The notes under the pieces: generated by a model
The model's database searches: none
Seen by the model: only the letters and a program-made list of their open reading frames with translations
Told to the model about the DNA's origin: nothing
From: Palsa-461 sp040414865
GTDB taxonomy: Bacteria > Actinomycetota > Acidimicrobiia > Acidimicrobiales > RAAP-2
Length of the DNA: 64,000 nt
Direction: 5' to 3'
Assembly (NCBI GenBank): GCA_040414865.1
Contig: JBEDUR010000165.1
Location: 49,644-113,643 of the forward strand
In this document: piece by piece, positions 17,560 through 25,323 of the stretch
Position numbering within the stretch: position 1 is the stretch's first letter
Layout of the letters: each line of letters starts with the position of its first letter
Made by a program: the position numbers and the translations under genes

Positions 17560-18081
17560 ATGAGACGCGACCCGTTTCGTCCCCGGTTCCTGGCCTTATC
17601 TGGGGCGGTGGTGGCCGCCACGCTGGTCCTTGCTGCCTGCGCGGGTAGTTCCTCCGATGGCGCCGCGCCAAAAGTTACTAGCCGACCATCCACGAACCCG
17701 GCGAGGACTTTCAGCGTGTTCACCATCTCGGGACTTGGCACCGTGGTAGTCGATGGGCGGGGCAGGACTGTCTACATCTTGACTTCCAGCAAGCACACCA
17801 ATGCTCAGTGTTTGGATTCCAATGGTTGCACGAAGATCTGGCCCGCCCTTCCTCTGCCCGATGGAGTCTCGGCAGCGAAGGCAGGCCGCGGACTCAAAGC
17901 CTCGCTTCTTGGGACCATGACGCTCAGCGATGGGAAGACCTATCCCACATACAACGGGTGGGTCATGCACGAGTACATCGCCGACACTGGTCCCGGCCAG
18001 GCCAACGGACAGGCCACCAAGGCCTTCAATGGCACCTGGTACGCCCTCAGCGCCTCCGGCCATCCCATCATTGCGTCCTAG
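17560..18081 (+). CDS. Secreted lipoprotein of the COG4315 / Lipoprotein_15 family
   Basis: 173 residues. The N-terminal signal has a basic head (MRRDPFRPRF), a hydrophobic core and the lipobox VLAAC, so it should be lipidated at Cys27 and held on the outer face of the membrane. After a Ser/Pro/Thr-rich linker come the two typical repeats of this family: GTVVVDGRGRTVYILT with a downstream Cys pair (NAQCLDSNGCTKIWPAL), then TMTLSDGKTYPTYNGWVMHEYIAD. The biochemical role of the family is unknown. It is a single gene followed by about 300 bases with no feature. Confidence 0.85.
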   Translation: MRRDPFRPRFLALSGAVVAATLVLAACAGSSSDGAAPKVTSRPSTNPARTFSVFTISGLGTVVVDGRGRTVYILTSSKHTNAQCLDSNGCTKIWPALPLPDGVSAAKAGRGLKASLLGTMTLSDGKTYPTYNGWVMHEYIADTGPGQANGQATKAFNGTWYALSASGHPIIAS

Positions 18082-18380
18082 AGTCGCTCTTCGGTGGTGA
18101 CTTCGAGGAGTCAGTAGGTTGGTGATCGCGGGGGATCGACGGGCACCACGCCGAGTTCCGCAGTCAAGAGCGACTCAGTCGGTTCTGATGTTGCTGCCGT
18201 GCTCGTCGAGCATCCAGCTCACTTTCGGTATCGAAGGCGCAACTGCTCAGCTCGGAAGAACGCATCGCCAGTCCCGTTGTCGTGGACAAGCCGTATCCGC
18301 GAACTCGTCCGACGCCGCTCGGCATAGGGCTTGACGGAGCGCCAGCTGCCTGTTGGCCGGATCATTGAAAGACTGACGGC

Positions 18381-19109
18381 ATGGACATCAGCCCAGGCAA
18401 CGCCTCAACCATCGGGTCCTATGACTCACTGAGCGATGAGGAACTCGCCGCGATGGATCCCGACGGTGGCTTCCTACGGCGGACACTCCTCAACCCGGTG
18501 ATCTTCGGAATGCTCGGCGATGTCCGGGATCGCCGCATCCTCGATGCCGGCTGCGGCCAGGGTTACCTGGCCCGACTTTTGGCCAGCCGCGGCGCCGAGG
18601 TGGTCGCGGTCGAGCCGGCCGAGCGACTGGTTCGATACGGCGAGCACCGGGAGGCCGAATCTCCGCTCGGTATCTCCTACCTGCGCCGGGACCTCTCCCG
18701 CCTCGGCCGGGTCGGCGGCCCATTTGACGCCGTCGTGGCCAACATGGTCCTCCTCGACATCCCGGACTGGGTGGCGGCCTTAGGAAACTGCATCGGTTCG
18801 CTCAAGACCGGAGGCTTGTTCGTGTACTCACTCCAGCACCCATGCTGGGTTTCGGGACACTTCGAAGAGTGGGCCGCGAAGGGCTACGTGGAGGTCAGCG
18901 AGTATCTCAACGAGTACGAGTTCGTCGGACCTACCGGCACAAATTTCCATCGTCCCCTGTCGGCTTACGTCAATGCCACCATCCGTCTGGGGTGCGCTGT
19001 CACGGAGTTGGCCGAGCCGAGGCTGTCTGAAGAACAGGTGGAGGAGGATGCCCAAAGGCTCTTGTGCCACATCCCACCGTTCGTCGTCATCGGCGCCACC
19101 AGCCAATGA
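18381..19109 (+). CDS. Class I SAM-dependent methyltransferase
   Basis: 242 residues with a Rossmann-type methyltransferase core: ILDAGCGQGYLARLLA (motif I), VVAVEPAERLV (motif II), YLRRDLSRL (motif III) and FDAVVANMVLLDIPDW (motif IV), then GGLFVYSLQHPCW. The HPCW segment and the following aromatic-rich region are common in small-molecule or ubiquinone-type methyltransferases of unknown substrate. The ATG at 18381 is the first start in frame. It is unrelated in sequence to the methyltransferase at 6979 beyond the shared fold. Confidence 0.8.
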   Translation: MDISPGNASTIGSYDSLSDEELAAMDPDGGFLRRTLLNPVIFGMLGDVRDRRILDAGCGQGYLARLLASRGAEVVAVEPAERLVRYGEHREAESPLGISYLRRDLSRLGRVGGPFDAVVANMVLLDIPDWVAALGNCIGSLKTGGLFVYSLQHPCWVSGHFEEWAAKGYVEVSEYLNEYEFVGPTGTNFHRPLSAYVNATIRLGCAVTELAEPRLSEEQVEEDAQRLLCHIPPFVVIGATSQ

Positions 19110-19127
19110 CCGGTCGAGCGGCTGGTG
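19097..19127 (+). terminator. Possible terminator hairpin at the methyltransferase stop
   Basis: CACCAGCC (19097-19104) pairs with GGCTGGTG (19120-19127), an 8-bp perfect stem with a 15-base loop that contains the TGA. There is no U tract, so this is a weak call. Confidence 0.3.
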
Positions 19128-19325
19128 TCGAAGCCAAGCTGACCGATCTCGCCCGATCGAGTTCGCGGCCGAGTTGGTATTGGCGCGATCGCCCTCGACC
19201 GACGGGGCGGGTCTATCACCGGGCGTGAAAATGGTGAGCCGCGAAGAGCGGTTTGGTGCCTGAGTCAGCGAGTAACGCGGTTCTTCATGTGTAGGTCAGC
19301 TCAGTAGGACCGAGTTCGCACGATG

Positions 19326-19916
19326 TCAGCCTTCGTCGGCGGAGGATGTGACATTGCGTTGATGAGCTTCCCGCATTCGGATGTCGGAGAGACGTTCGGC
19401 GAAGTGCCAGCGGTGGTCCTCGGGGTCGAGGGCCTCATACCGACGATCCCCCCAGAACATGTCCTCGAGCCCCATGACGATTCGTGCACCCGCGGCCACC
19501 GCGCGCTGGTAGTGCGAGTCGATGTCGGTGACGTACACCATCACCATGAACGTCGTCTTGCCGGTCTCCAGGGGACTGTGCAGCCCATGCAGGTCCTCTC
19601 CACCCCGTCCGATCATGACCACCCCGTCGCCTACCTCGAGCCAGGCCAACGTCCCGGCGGGATGTTCCATGCGCGCCTCTCTGCGCTCGGTGAAACCGAA
19701 CGCCCGCATGAGGAACTCGAGCGCGGCCATCTCATCCCGGTAGGCCAAACGGGGGTAAATGGAGGGTGTCGGCCGCCAGGCGTCCGCGACCGGCACTCCG
19801 GTGATGTCGGCCATCAACTCGTTCTTGCGTCTGGCCAGGACCTCGGGGTCAACCGGGTCGTCTGGAAGGACCAGATCGGGCCGCAGCCGCCGCAGTTGGT
19901 CGAGCTCGTCGCTCAC
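19326..19916 (-). CDS. VOC (glyoxalase-fold) protein with anti-sigma-like N-terminus
   Basis: 196 residues encoded directly after an ECF sigma factor with a GTGA overlap. Residues 48-180 form a vicinal-oxygen-chelate domain of the PhnB type (IYPRLAYRDEMAALEFLMRAFGF, AWLEVGDGVVMIG, MVMVYVTDIDSHYQRAVAAGA, HRWHFAERL). The first 40 residues (MSDELDQLRRLRPDLVLPDD and ARRKNELM) resemble the N-terminus of the CU044_5270-type proteins commonly encoded after actinobacterial sigma factors, which may contact the sigma factor. It could therefore be a ligand-sensing regulator of the sigma factor rather than an enzyme; that is inference. Confidence 0.75.
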   Translation of the reverse strand: MSDELDQLRRLRPDLVLPDDPVDPEVLARRKNELMADITGVPVADAWRPTPSIYPRLAYRDEMAALEFLMRAFGFTERREARMEHPAGTLAWLEVGDGVVMIGRGGEDLHGLHSPLETGKTTFMVMVYVTDIDSHYQRAVAAGARIVMGLEDMFWGDRRYEALDPEDHRWHFAERLSDIRMREAHQRNVTSSADEG

Positions 19917-20527
19917 GTCCGTCCCCTCTCTACCTCAGCCTCGCTGGACGGTTCGGCGAACTCCATCAACTCGCGTAGCCGAGCGCGGCTGCGATGGATC
20001 CGGGAGCGCACCGTGCCGACTGGCACACCAAGCAGTGTGGCGATCTCGTCGTAACTCATTTCCTCCCAGCAGAACAGCAGCAGCGCCTGGCGCTCTGACT
20101 CGGGCAGCTCGGCCAGGGCATCGGCCACCCGGGCCCAGCGAGCGCGCGCCTCGACATCACCCACTGCCTGTTCGGCGACGTCCAGGGTGCTCGCCAGATT
20201 GGCGGCCATTCGCCCCATCGCCCGTAACCGGCGAAATTCGGCCCGGCGGTGTTTGGCCAACACGTTGGCGGCGATGCCGTACAGCCAAGGCCGGGCGGAC
20301 TCCCTCGTTGGGTCGAAGCTCGTCCGGCGTTCGAAGGCGATACGGAAGACCTCCCCCAACAGCCCGTCTGCTTCCGCGGGATCGACCCGCCGGGCCAGGA
20401 ACCGAAACAGCGTCGCACCATGGCGGTCGAAGATCACCCCGAAGGTGGCGGGGTCATCCAGAGAGGCGGTCACCACCGCCGAATCGGGCTCTTCGACCAC
20501 AGACCTTGTTACCCGATCACGGCCCAC
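19913..20527 (-). CDS. ECF-type RNA polymerase sigma factor
   Basis: About 204 residues. Region 2 covers about 30-100 (FDRHGATLFRFLARRV, EVFRIAFERR, PWLYGIAANVLAKHRR); region 4 covers about 135-190 (LAELPESERQALLLFCWEEM, then YDEIATLLGVPVGTVRSRIH as the -35 recognition helix). No region 3 lies between, as expected for an extracytoplasmic-function sigma factor. The GTG at 20527 is the longest start; later GTG codons are possible. It is translationally coupled to the VOC protein gene, which is the natural candidate for its regulator. Target promoters are unknown. Confidence 0.88.
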   Translation of the reverse strand: MGRDRVTRSVVEEPDSAVVTASLDDPATFGVIFDRHGATLFRFLARRVDPAEADGLLGEVFRIAFERRTSFDPTRESARPWLYGIAANVLAKHRRAEFRRLRAMGRMAANLASTLDVAEQAVGDVEARARWARVADALAELPESERQALLLFCWEEMSYDEIATLLGVPVGTVRSRIHRSRARLRELMEFAEPSSEAEVERGRT

Positions 20528-20719
20528 CGGTTCCCGATGGGAACCTCACCGAGCCAAATGGAGAAGGGAGGTGTTCAGGACGCACAAGAAGAGCTGAGAG
20601 ACCAGGAGGGTCTGCAATGGCGCAAAACGACCGATTACCGGGTCGGGGAACCGATCGATCTCACGACCCAGATCCTGGGACTGGAGCGATAGACGGGAAG
20701 GCCCGGGCTCATGATCCGA

Positions 20720-21015
20720 GATGGACTTGGACCGATATGAATCGACGGCTACACGGTTGGGGCCCGTCTCGTCACCCGAGAGCCACCTCACCGTTGGGAG
20801 TGCATCGCGACACCGACGAGCTGTTCTACGTGGTCTCGGGTCGTGCCCGGGTCCAGCTCGAGCTTGCCGGGGGAAACGCGTTGTCGAGCTGAACGCGAGG
20901 CAGACGCTCGTGGTCCCCAAGGCGTTTGGCACCAGGTCTTGGTCGCGGAGCCCGGCCAGCTCATCCACATCATTCCCCGTCCCGGGGGAGCTCACCGTCC
21001 CCTCGGGGAGACTGA
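20720..21015 (+). pseudogene. Cupin-family protein remnant with several frameshifts
   Basis: No single frame is long, but pieces of one cupin follow each other across frames: DGYTVGARLVTREPPHRWE, then HRDTDELFYVVSGRARVQLE, then KRVVELNARQTLVVPK, then GVWHQVLVAEPGQLIHIIPR. Together they give the two cupin motifs in order (WExHxDTDE for metal ligands, PxGxWH for the second His). At least three frame changes are needed, so the gene is dead unless the assembly is locally wrong. The intact relatives are small single-domain cupins of about 110-120 residues. Confidence 0.65.
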
Positions 21016-21130
21016 TGCAGTCCCGCTGCGCCTGCGAGACAGGCGCCACCGATGGTGGTGCGCCGCTGTCTATTCGACACCGGCCAGTCCAACTGGAAGC
21101 CGCCTCGGCGGCAACGATTGTCGGTTGAGT

Positions 21131-21865
21131 TCACTCGAGGGATGCGGATCCGCCCGAGGTCGTCGGTCGGCGTTCACTACCGACTGGTGCGGTTGCAAGC
21201 ACGTATCCGATGCCCGGAGCAGTGCGAATGATCTGTCCAGTCGGGTCGCCGAGCTTTTGGCGTAGTCGGTGAATATAGGCATGGAGGTACTGGGACTCCC
21301 TGCCGTAGCCAGGGCCCCACACGGCCGAGAGGATCATCTCGTGGGTGCACGTCCGGTCGGCGTTCCGGGCCAGGAAGGCCAGCACGTCGAGCTCCTTGGC
21401 GGTGAGCTCGAGGGACTTGCCATTGGCGCGTGCTTCCCGGTGGACCAGATCGATCTCCAATGGCCCGACCAGAATCACAGTCGGCTGGGCCGAACGCGAG
21501 GCGTTCTGCGACCCGCGAAGCACCACACGTATCCGGGCTTCGAGCTCTCCCATCCCGAACGGTTTTGTGACGTAATCGTTGGCCCCTCCATCCAGCGCGG
21601 CGATCTTTCGCTCCTCGGAGTCGGCGGCGGAGAGGACGACAATGGGGACGTCGCTCCACTGACGGATCCGCCGGCAGAGCTCGACGCCGTCGACGTCGGG
21701 GAGACCGAGGTCAAGGATGACGACATCTGGAGCCGAACGTGCTGTCTGGGAAACGCCCTGATCGCCGTTCGCCGCGGTAACCACCTGGTGGCCGCCAGAT
21801 TGCAGACCCAGTCGCAATGCTCGCAGGAGGGAGGGATCGTCGTCGATGACGAGAACCTTGGCCAT
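21131..21865 (-). CDS. kdpE: KdpE response regulator
   Basis: 244 residues from the ATG at 21865, with GAGG upstream; the longer open frame to 22165 only overlaps kdpD. It has a receiver domain (VLVIDDDPSLLRAL acidic pocket, phospho-acceptor in VVILDLGLPDVDG, Lys in YVTKPF) and an OmpR-type winged helix (LTAKELDVLAFLARN, SQYLHAYIHRLRQKLGDP, GIGYVLA). KdpE activates kdpFABC transcription when potassium is low or osmotic stress is high. It follows kdpD by four bases and runs divergent from the transporter genes. Confidence 0.93.
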   Translation of the reverse strand: MAKVLVIDDDPSLLRALRLGLQSGGHQVVTAANGDQGVSQTARSAPDVVILDLGLPDVDGVELCRRIRQWSDVPIVVLSAADSEERKIAALDGGANDYVTKPFGMGELEARIRVVLRGSQNASRSAQPTVILVGPLEIDLVHREARANGKSLELTAKELDVLAFLARNADRTCTHEMILSAVWGPGYGRESQYLHAYIHRLRQKLGDPTGQIIRTAPGIGYVLATAPVGSERRPTTSGGSASLE

Positions 21866-21869
21866 GTCC

Positions 21870-23342
21870 TCAGGTTCCGTTTGGTGATCGACTGACGCCC
21901 ATGGTGAAGACGAATCGGGCTCCGCCGCCGGGCGCGTCGTCGACCCAGATTTTCTGGCCGTGAGCATCGACGAATGCCTTGGCGATGGCCAAGCCAAGTC
22001 CAGCCCGGCCACCGGTGTCGAACTGCACGAAGCTCTGGAACACGGTACCGCGCTCGCCGGGGGCGACGCCCTTACCTTTGTCGATGACCGAGGCCACCAC
22101 TCGATCCTCGACGAGCTCCGCAACGACGTGGATCGCCTCACCATCAGGGGAGTGTCGTTCGGCATTGTCCAAGAGGTTGACTAGGACCTGTCCCATGAGG
22201 ACCGGATCGACGTCGACCAAGGGGAGCGACGCAGGGATGTCGAGACTGACCTCGCGATTCCCGAGGGCTGGGCGCAGACCAGCGAGCGCATCGCCCACCA
22301 GGTCGAGCATCATCGTGGGCCGTCGCTCAACCTGAAGCACACCGGTTTCGTAGCGGTTCATTTCGAGCAGGCTGGTCACGAGCCGCGTCAGCCGATCGGT
22401 CTGGACGTCCAGGAGCGCGTAGAGCTCGTGGGTCTCGGAGGATGACAGATGGCCATTCGAATCGAGGAGAGTCGATGATGCAACCTTCATCGTCGCCAAA
22501 GGCGTTCTGAGGTCGTGGGAGACCGCGCCGACCAAGTCTCGGCGTACCTTGTCGACTTCCTCGAGCAGCTCCGACCTCTGCGCCCTGGTGCGCAGCTGGA
22601 TCCGCTCGAGGGCCAGAGCGGCGTGGTTCGCGAACGTCCTGAGGGCGGCGTCATCGGCTGATCTCGCCGACAACCCCTTCAACACGAGCATCCCCACAGG
22701 TCCGCTGGCGGAGGAGAGCACGTGGGTCCGAAGACGTGCGTCGGCCGATCCGGCCATGCCGACTCGGACCGGCACACCCCGGTCAGGCTCGAGCGCCGCG
22801 AGCTCGCGCCCAGAGAGCGGCACGCCCGCAGAGGCGGCGACGACTAGCCCACTCTCGTCTGGGAGCAGGAGAGCGACCCCTTCGACTTCGAACACGGTCG
22901 AGATCGCCCCGACGACCGTCTCCAAGAGCTCTTCGACCGAGCCATTCTCGACGACGAGCTCGGAGAGGGTGAAGAGGCGCCGGGCCTCGTTTTCCCGACG
23001 TTGTGCGTTGGTACGAGCGGTCCTGAGATGACTGGCGACCTGGGCGACCAGCAGCATCACGATCACATAGACGCCCAGCGGTGCCCAGTTCTGGCCGGCC
23101 CCGACGTCCAAGGTGTTGTAGGGGGGGATGTAGGCAAAGTCGAAGACCAAGAACCCGGCGGCTACGCCGAGGATTCCGCCGGCGATGCCTCCGACGATGA
23201 CCCCCACCACGACCGGGACCACGAGGACCAATCCGGCGGTGGCGATGCTCAGATGTGAGCGGAATGGCAGCATCGCCGCACCCAGGGCAAAGGCGGTTGC
23301 GGCACCGACGCTGGCACGGAGAACCCTGGTGGTCACGGTCAC
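21870..23342 (-). CDS. kdpD: KdpD sensor kinase, short form lacking the N-terminal KdpD/Usp module
   Basis: 490 residues against about 850-900 for full KdpD. It begins at a GTG directly with four membrane helices (DUF4118, about 12-110), followed by a GAF domain (about 140-265), a HisKA dimer (AVSHDLRTPLATMK, the phospho-accepting His) and an ATPase domain (NLLDNAERHSP, VIDKGKGV, GLGLAIAKAFVDAHG). The soluble N-terminal KdpD-Usp region that normally precedes the helices is missing here but is encoded separately at 28403-29608. The kinase should phosphorylate KdpE; how the separate N-terminal part is recruited is unknown. Confidence 0.9.
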   Translation of the reverse strand: MTVTTRVLRASVGAATAFALGAAMLPFRSHLSIATAGLVLVVPVVVGVIVGGIAGGILGVAAGFLVFDFAYIPPYNTLDVGAGQNWAPLGVYVIVMLLVAQVASHLRTARTNAQRRENEARRLFTLSELVVENGSVEELLETVVGAISTVFEVEGVALLLPDESGLVVAASAGVPLSGRELAALEPDRGVPVRVGMAGSADARLRTHVLSSASGPVGMLVLKGLSARSADDAALRTFANHAALALERIQLRTRAQRSELLEEVDKVRRDLVGAVSHDLRTPLATMKVASSTLLDSNGHLSSSETHELYALLDVQTDRLTRLVTSLLEMNRYETGVLQVERRPTMMLDLVGDALAGLRPALGNREVSLDIPASLPLVDVDPVLMGQVLVNLLDNAERHSPDGEAIHVVAELVEDRVVASVIDKGKGVAPGERGTVFQSFVQFDTGGRAGLGLAIAKAFVDAHGQKIWVDDAPGGGARFVFTMGVSRSPNGT

Positions 23343-23417
23343 ATTGTCCTACACGGCGGGCGGGAGCACCCCGACGCGTCGAGCGGGCCCCGCAAGAAAT
23401 TTTTCAGGAGCGGCCGA

Positions 23418-23442
23418 GACCTTTTGAGATCCGTTGAAGGTC
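23418..23442. promoter_or_regulatory. Inverted repeat in the divergent kdp promoter region
   Basis: GACCTT (23418-23423) and AAGGTC (23437-23442) form 6-bp inverted arms in the 120-bp gap between kdpD and the kdp structural genes. A T-rich stretch (AAATTTTT) lies just upstream. It is a candidate KdpE or RNA polymerase contact site by position only. Confidence 0.35.
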
Positions 23443-23462
23443 GATTTGGCCAGGATGACCAC

Positions 23463-23546
23463 ATGGCCGACTTTCTCGTCGTGGTGGGCATCATCGCTTT
23501 TGGCGCCGTCCTGATGGGATTCATCTGGGCTCTGGATCGGATATGA
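23463..23546 (+). CDS. Small membrane peptide upstream of kdpF
   Basis: 27 residues, MADFLVVVGIIAFGAVLMGF followed by IWALDRI: a single membrane helix with a charged end. Its TGA overlaps the ATG of kdpF (ATGA), so it is translated with the kdp operon. It is not KdpF itself, which follows. Similar tiny membrane ORFs ahead of kdpF are something I recall from other actinobacteria without a named function. It could be a second small subunit stabilising KdpA or KdpB. Confidence 0.55.
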   Translation: MADFLVVVGIIAFGAVLMGFIWALDRI

Positions 23547-23632
23547 CCGCGGTTCAAGGCGTTCTCTTGGCGGTCTCCATCGTCGTCTTCCTCTACCTGG
23601 GCCTGGCCATGTTCAAGCCCGAGTGGTTCTGA
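23543..23632 (+). CDS. kdpF: KdpF, small subunit of the potassium-transporting ATPase
   Basis: 29 residues: MTAVQGVLLAVSIVVFLYLG then LAMFKPEWF, the single helix and PExF-like end typical of KdpF, which stabilises the KdpABC complex in the membrane. Its stop overlaps the ATG of kdpA (TGATG). It was identified from position and the terminal motif because it is too short for most gene finders. Confidence 0.85.
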   Translation: MTAVQGVLLAVSIVVFLYLGLAMFKPEWF

Positions 23633-25323
23633 TGGGGTTTTTCTGGACGATCGTCGTCCTCGTCATCCTCCTCGCTCTCAGTTGGCGGTTCCTCGGCTCG
23701 TACATGGCGGCCGTGTTCGACGGCCGGGTGACGTTCCTGTCCTGGGCCGAGCGGCCGTTCTACCGGCTCCTCCGCACGTCGCCGGAGAACGAGCAGAACT
23801 GGAAGCGCTACGCCGGGTCGGTGGTGGCGTTCTCCGCGGCATGTCTCGGTCTTGGCTATCTGCTGCTCCGGATTCAGGGATCGCTGTTCTTGAATCCACA
23901 GCACTTCGGAGCGGTGTCGCCGGCGCTCAGCTTCAACACCATCGTCTCTTTCGTCACCAACACGAACTGGCAGAACTATGCCGGAGAGACGACGATGTCG
24001 TACTTCTCCCAGATCGGCGTCCTCACGGTCGAGCAGTTCGTGAGCGCCGCCGTCGGCATCGCGGCGGCGATCGCCCTGATCCGTGGGTTCTCGCGACGAG
24101 ACTCGCCGACGATCGGCAACTTCTGGGTCGACATCACGCGATGCCTTCTCTACATCCTGTTACCGATCGCCTTCCTCGCCGGCATTGTGGCTGTCTCGCA
24201 GGGCGCGGTCCAGACGCTGGCCGGCCCGGCCGCGATCCACGATCCCTTGAACGGGGTGAGCCAGACCATCCCCCGAGGGCCGGCCGGCTTCATGGGTCCG
24301 ATCATGCAACTCGGGACCAACGGGGGAGGGTTCTTCAACGTCGATTTGGCGCATCCGTTGGAGAACCCGACCGGAGTGACCAACCTCCTCTACATCTGGC
24401 TCACGCTCTCCATCCCGTTCGCGCTCACGTACACCTTCGGAAAGATGGTGAAGAGCCTTCGCCACGGGTTGGCCCTGCTCGGGGTGATGGTGATCATCTT
24501 CGGCTGCTGGGTCAGCTTCACGTCCTATGCCGAACATCAGGGCAACCCGGCGGTGGTGGCCGCTGGAGTGACACAGACCAACACCGGCAACACGGAAGGG
24601 AAGGAGGTGCGCTTCGGCGACACATCGAGCGCCCTTTTCAACGTGTCGATGACGCAAACCTCCGATGGCGCCGTCAACAGCGCGAGTGACTCCTACAACC
24701 CGATGGGCGGATTCGGTCTCCTGACCGGGATGATGCTCGGTGAGGTGACCCCCGGCGGAGTCGGAAGCGGGATGTATACCCTGCTCATCTACGCCATCAT
24801 TGCGGTCTTCATCGGCGGGCTGATGATCGGGCGAACACCCGAGTACCTGGGAAAGAAGATCCAAGCCCGGGAGGTGAAGCTCGCCGGTTTGGGTGCCTTG
24901 GTCATGCCACTGGCCGTCCTCATCCTTACCGGGATCGCCGTCTCCCTCCACGCTGGCCGGGCCGGTCCCCTCAACTCCGGCCCTCATGGCTTCTCCGAGA
25001 TCCTCTACGCGCTCACTTCGCAGGGGAACAACAACGGATCGGCCTTTGCCGGTATAAGCGGAAATACGGCCTTCTACAACGTGATCGGTGGAATCGACAT
25101 GCTGATTGGGCGGTTCCTGATCCTGATCCCAGCATTGGCACTAGCTGGCTCGCTAGCCGGAAAGGCCGTGGTGCCGGCCTCCCTCGGAACCTTCCGGACG
25201 GACAACTCCATGTTCATCGGGCTGACCATCGGCGTCGTCATCATCATCGGGGGCCTGACGTTCTTTCCCGCGGTTTCGCTGGGTCCGATCGTCGAGCAAC
25301 TGAGCCACGGAAAGTTCTTCTGA
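23632..25323 (+). CDS. kdpA: KdpA, potassium-binding channel-like subunit
   Basis: 563 residues from the ATG that overlaps the kdpF stop; a GTG three codons earlier is possible. It is a polytopic membrane protein of the SKT superfamily with four pore-loop repeats: FNTIVSFVTNTNWQNYAGE, QLGTNGGGFFNVD, a third FNPMGG-like segment (SYNPMGGFGLLTGMML) and ALTSQGNNNGSAF. These Gly/Asn-rich loops form the potassium selectivity filter. KdpA imports potassium through its pore while KdpB hydrolyses ATP. The stop overlaps kdpB by one base. Confidence 0.95.
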   Translation: MGFFWTIVVLVILLALSWRFLGSYMAAVFDGRVTFLSWAERPFYRLLRTSPENEQNWKRYAGSVVAFSAACLGLGYLLLRIQGSLFLNPQHFGAVSPALSFNTIVSFVTNTNWQNYAGETTMSYFSQIGVLTVEQFVSAAVGIAAAIALIRGFSRRDSPTIGNFWVDITRCLLYILLPIAFLAGIVAVSQGAVQTLAGPAAIHDPLNGVSQTIPRGPAGFMGPIMQLGTNGGGFFNVDLAHPLENPTGVTNLLYIWLTLSIPFALTYTFGKMVKSLRHGLALLGVMVIIFGCWVSFTSYAEHQGNPAVVAAGVTQTNTGNTEGKEVRFGDTSSALFNVSMTQTSDGAVNSASDSYNPMGGFGLLTGMMLGEVTPGGVGSGMYTLLIYAIIAVFIGGLMIGRTPEYLGKKIQAREVKLAGLGALVMPLAVLILTGIAVSLHAGRAGPLNSGPHGFSEILYALTSQGNNNGSAFAGISGNTAFYNVIGGIDMLIGRFLILIPALALAGSLAGKAVVPASLGTFRTDNSMFIGLTIGVVIIIGGLTFFPAVSLGPIVEQLSHGKFF

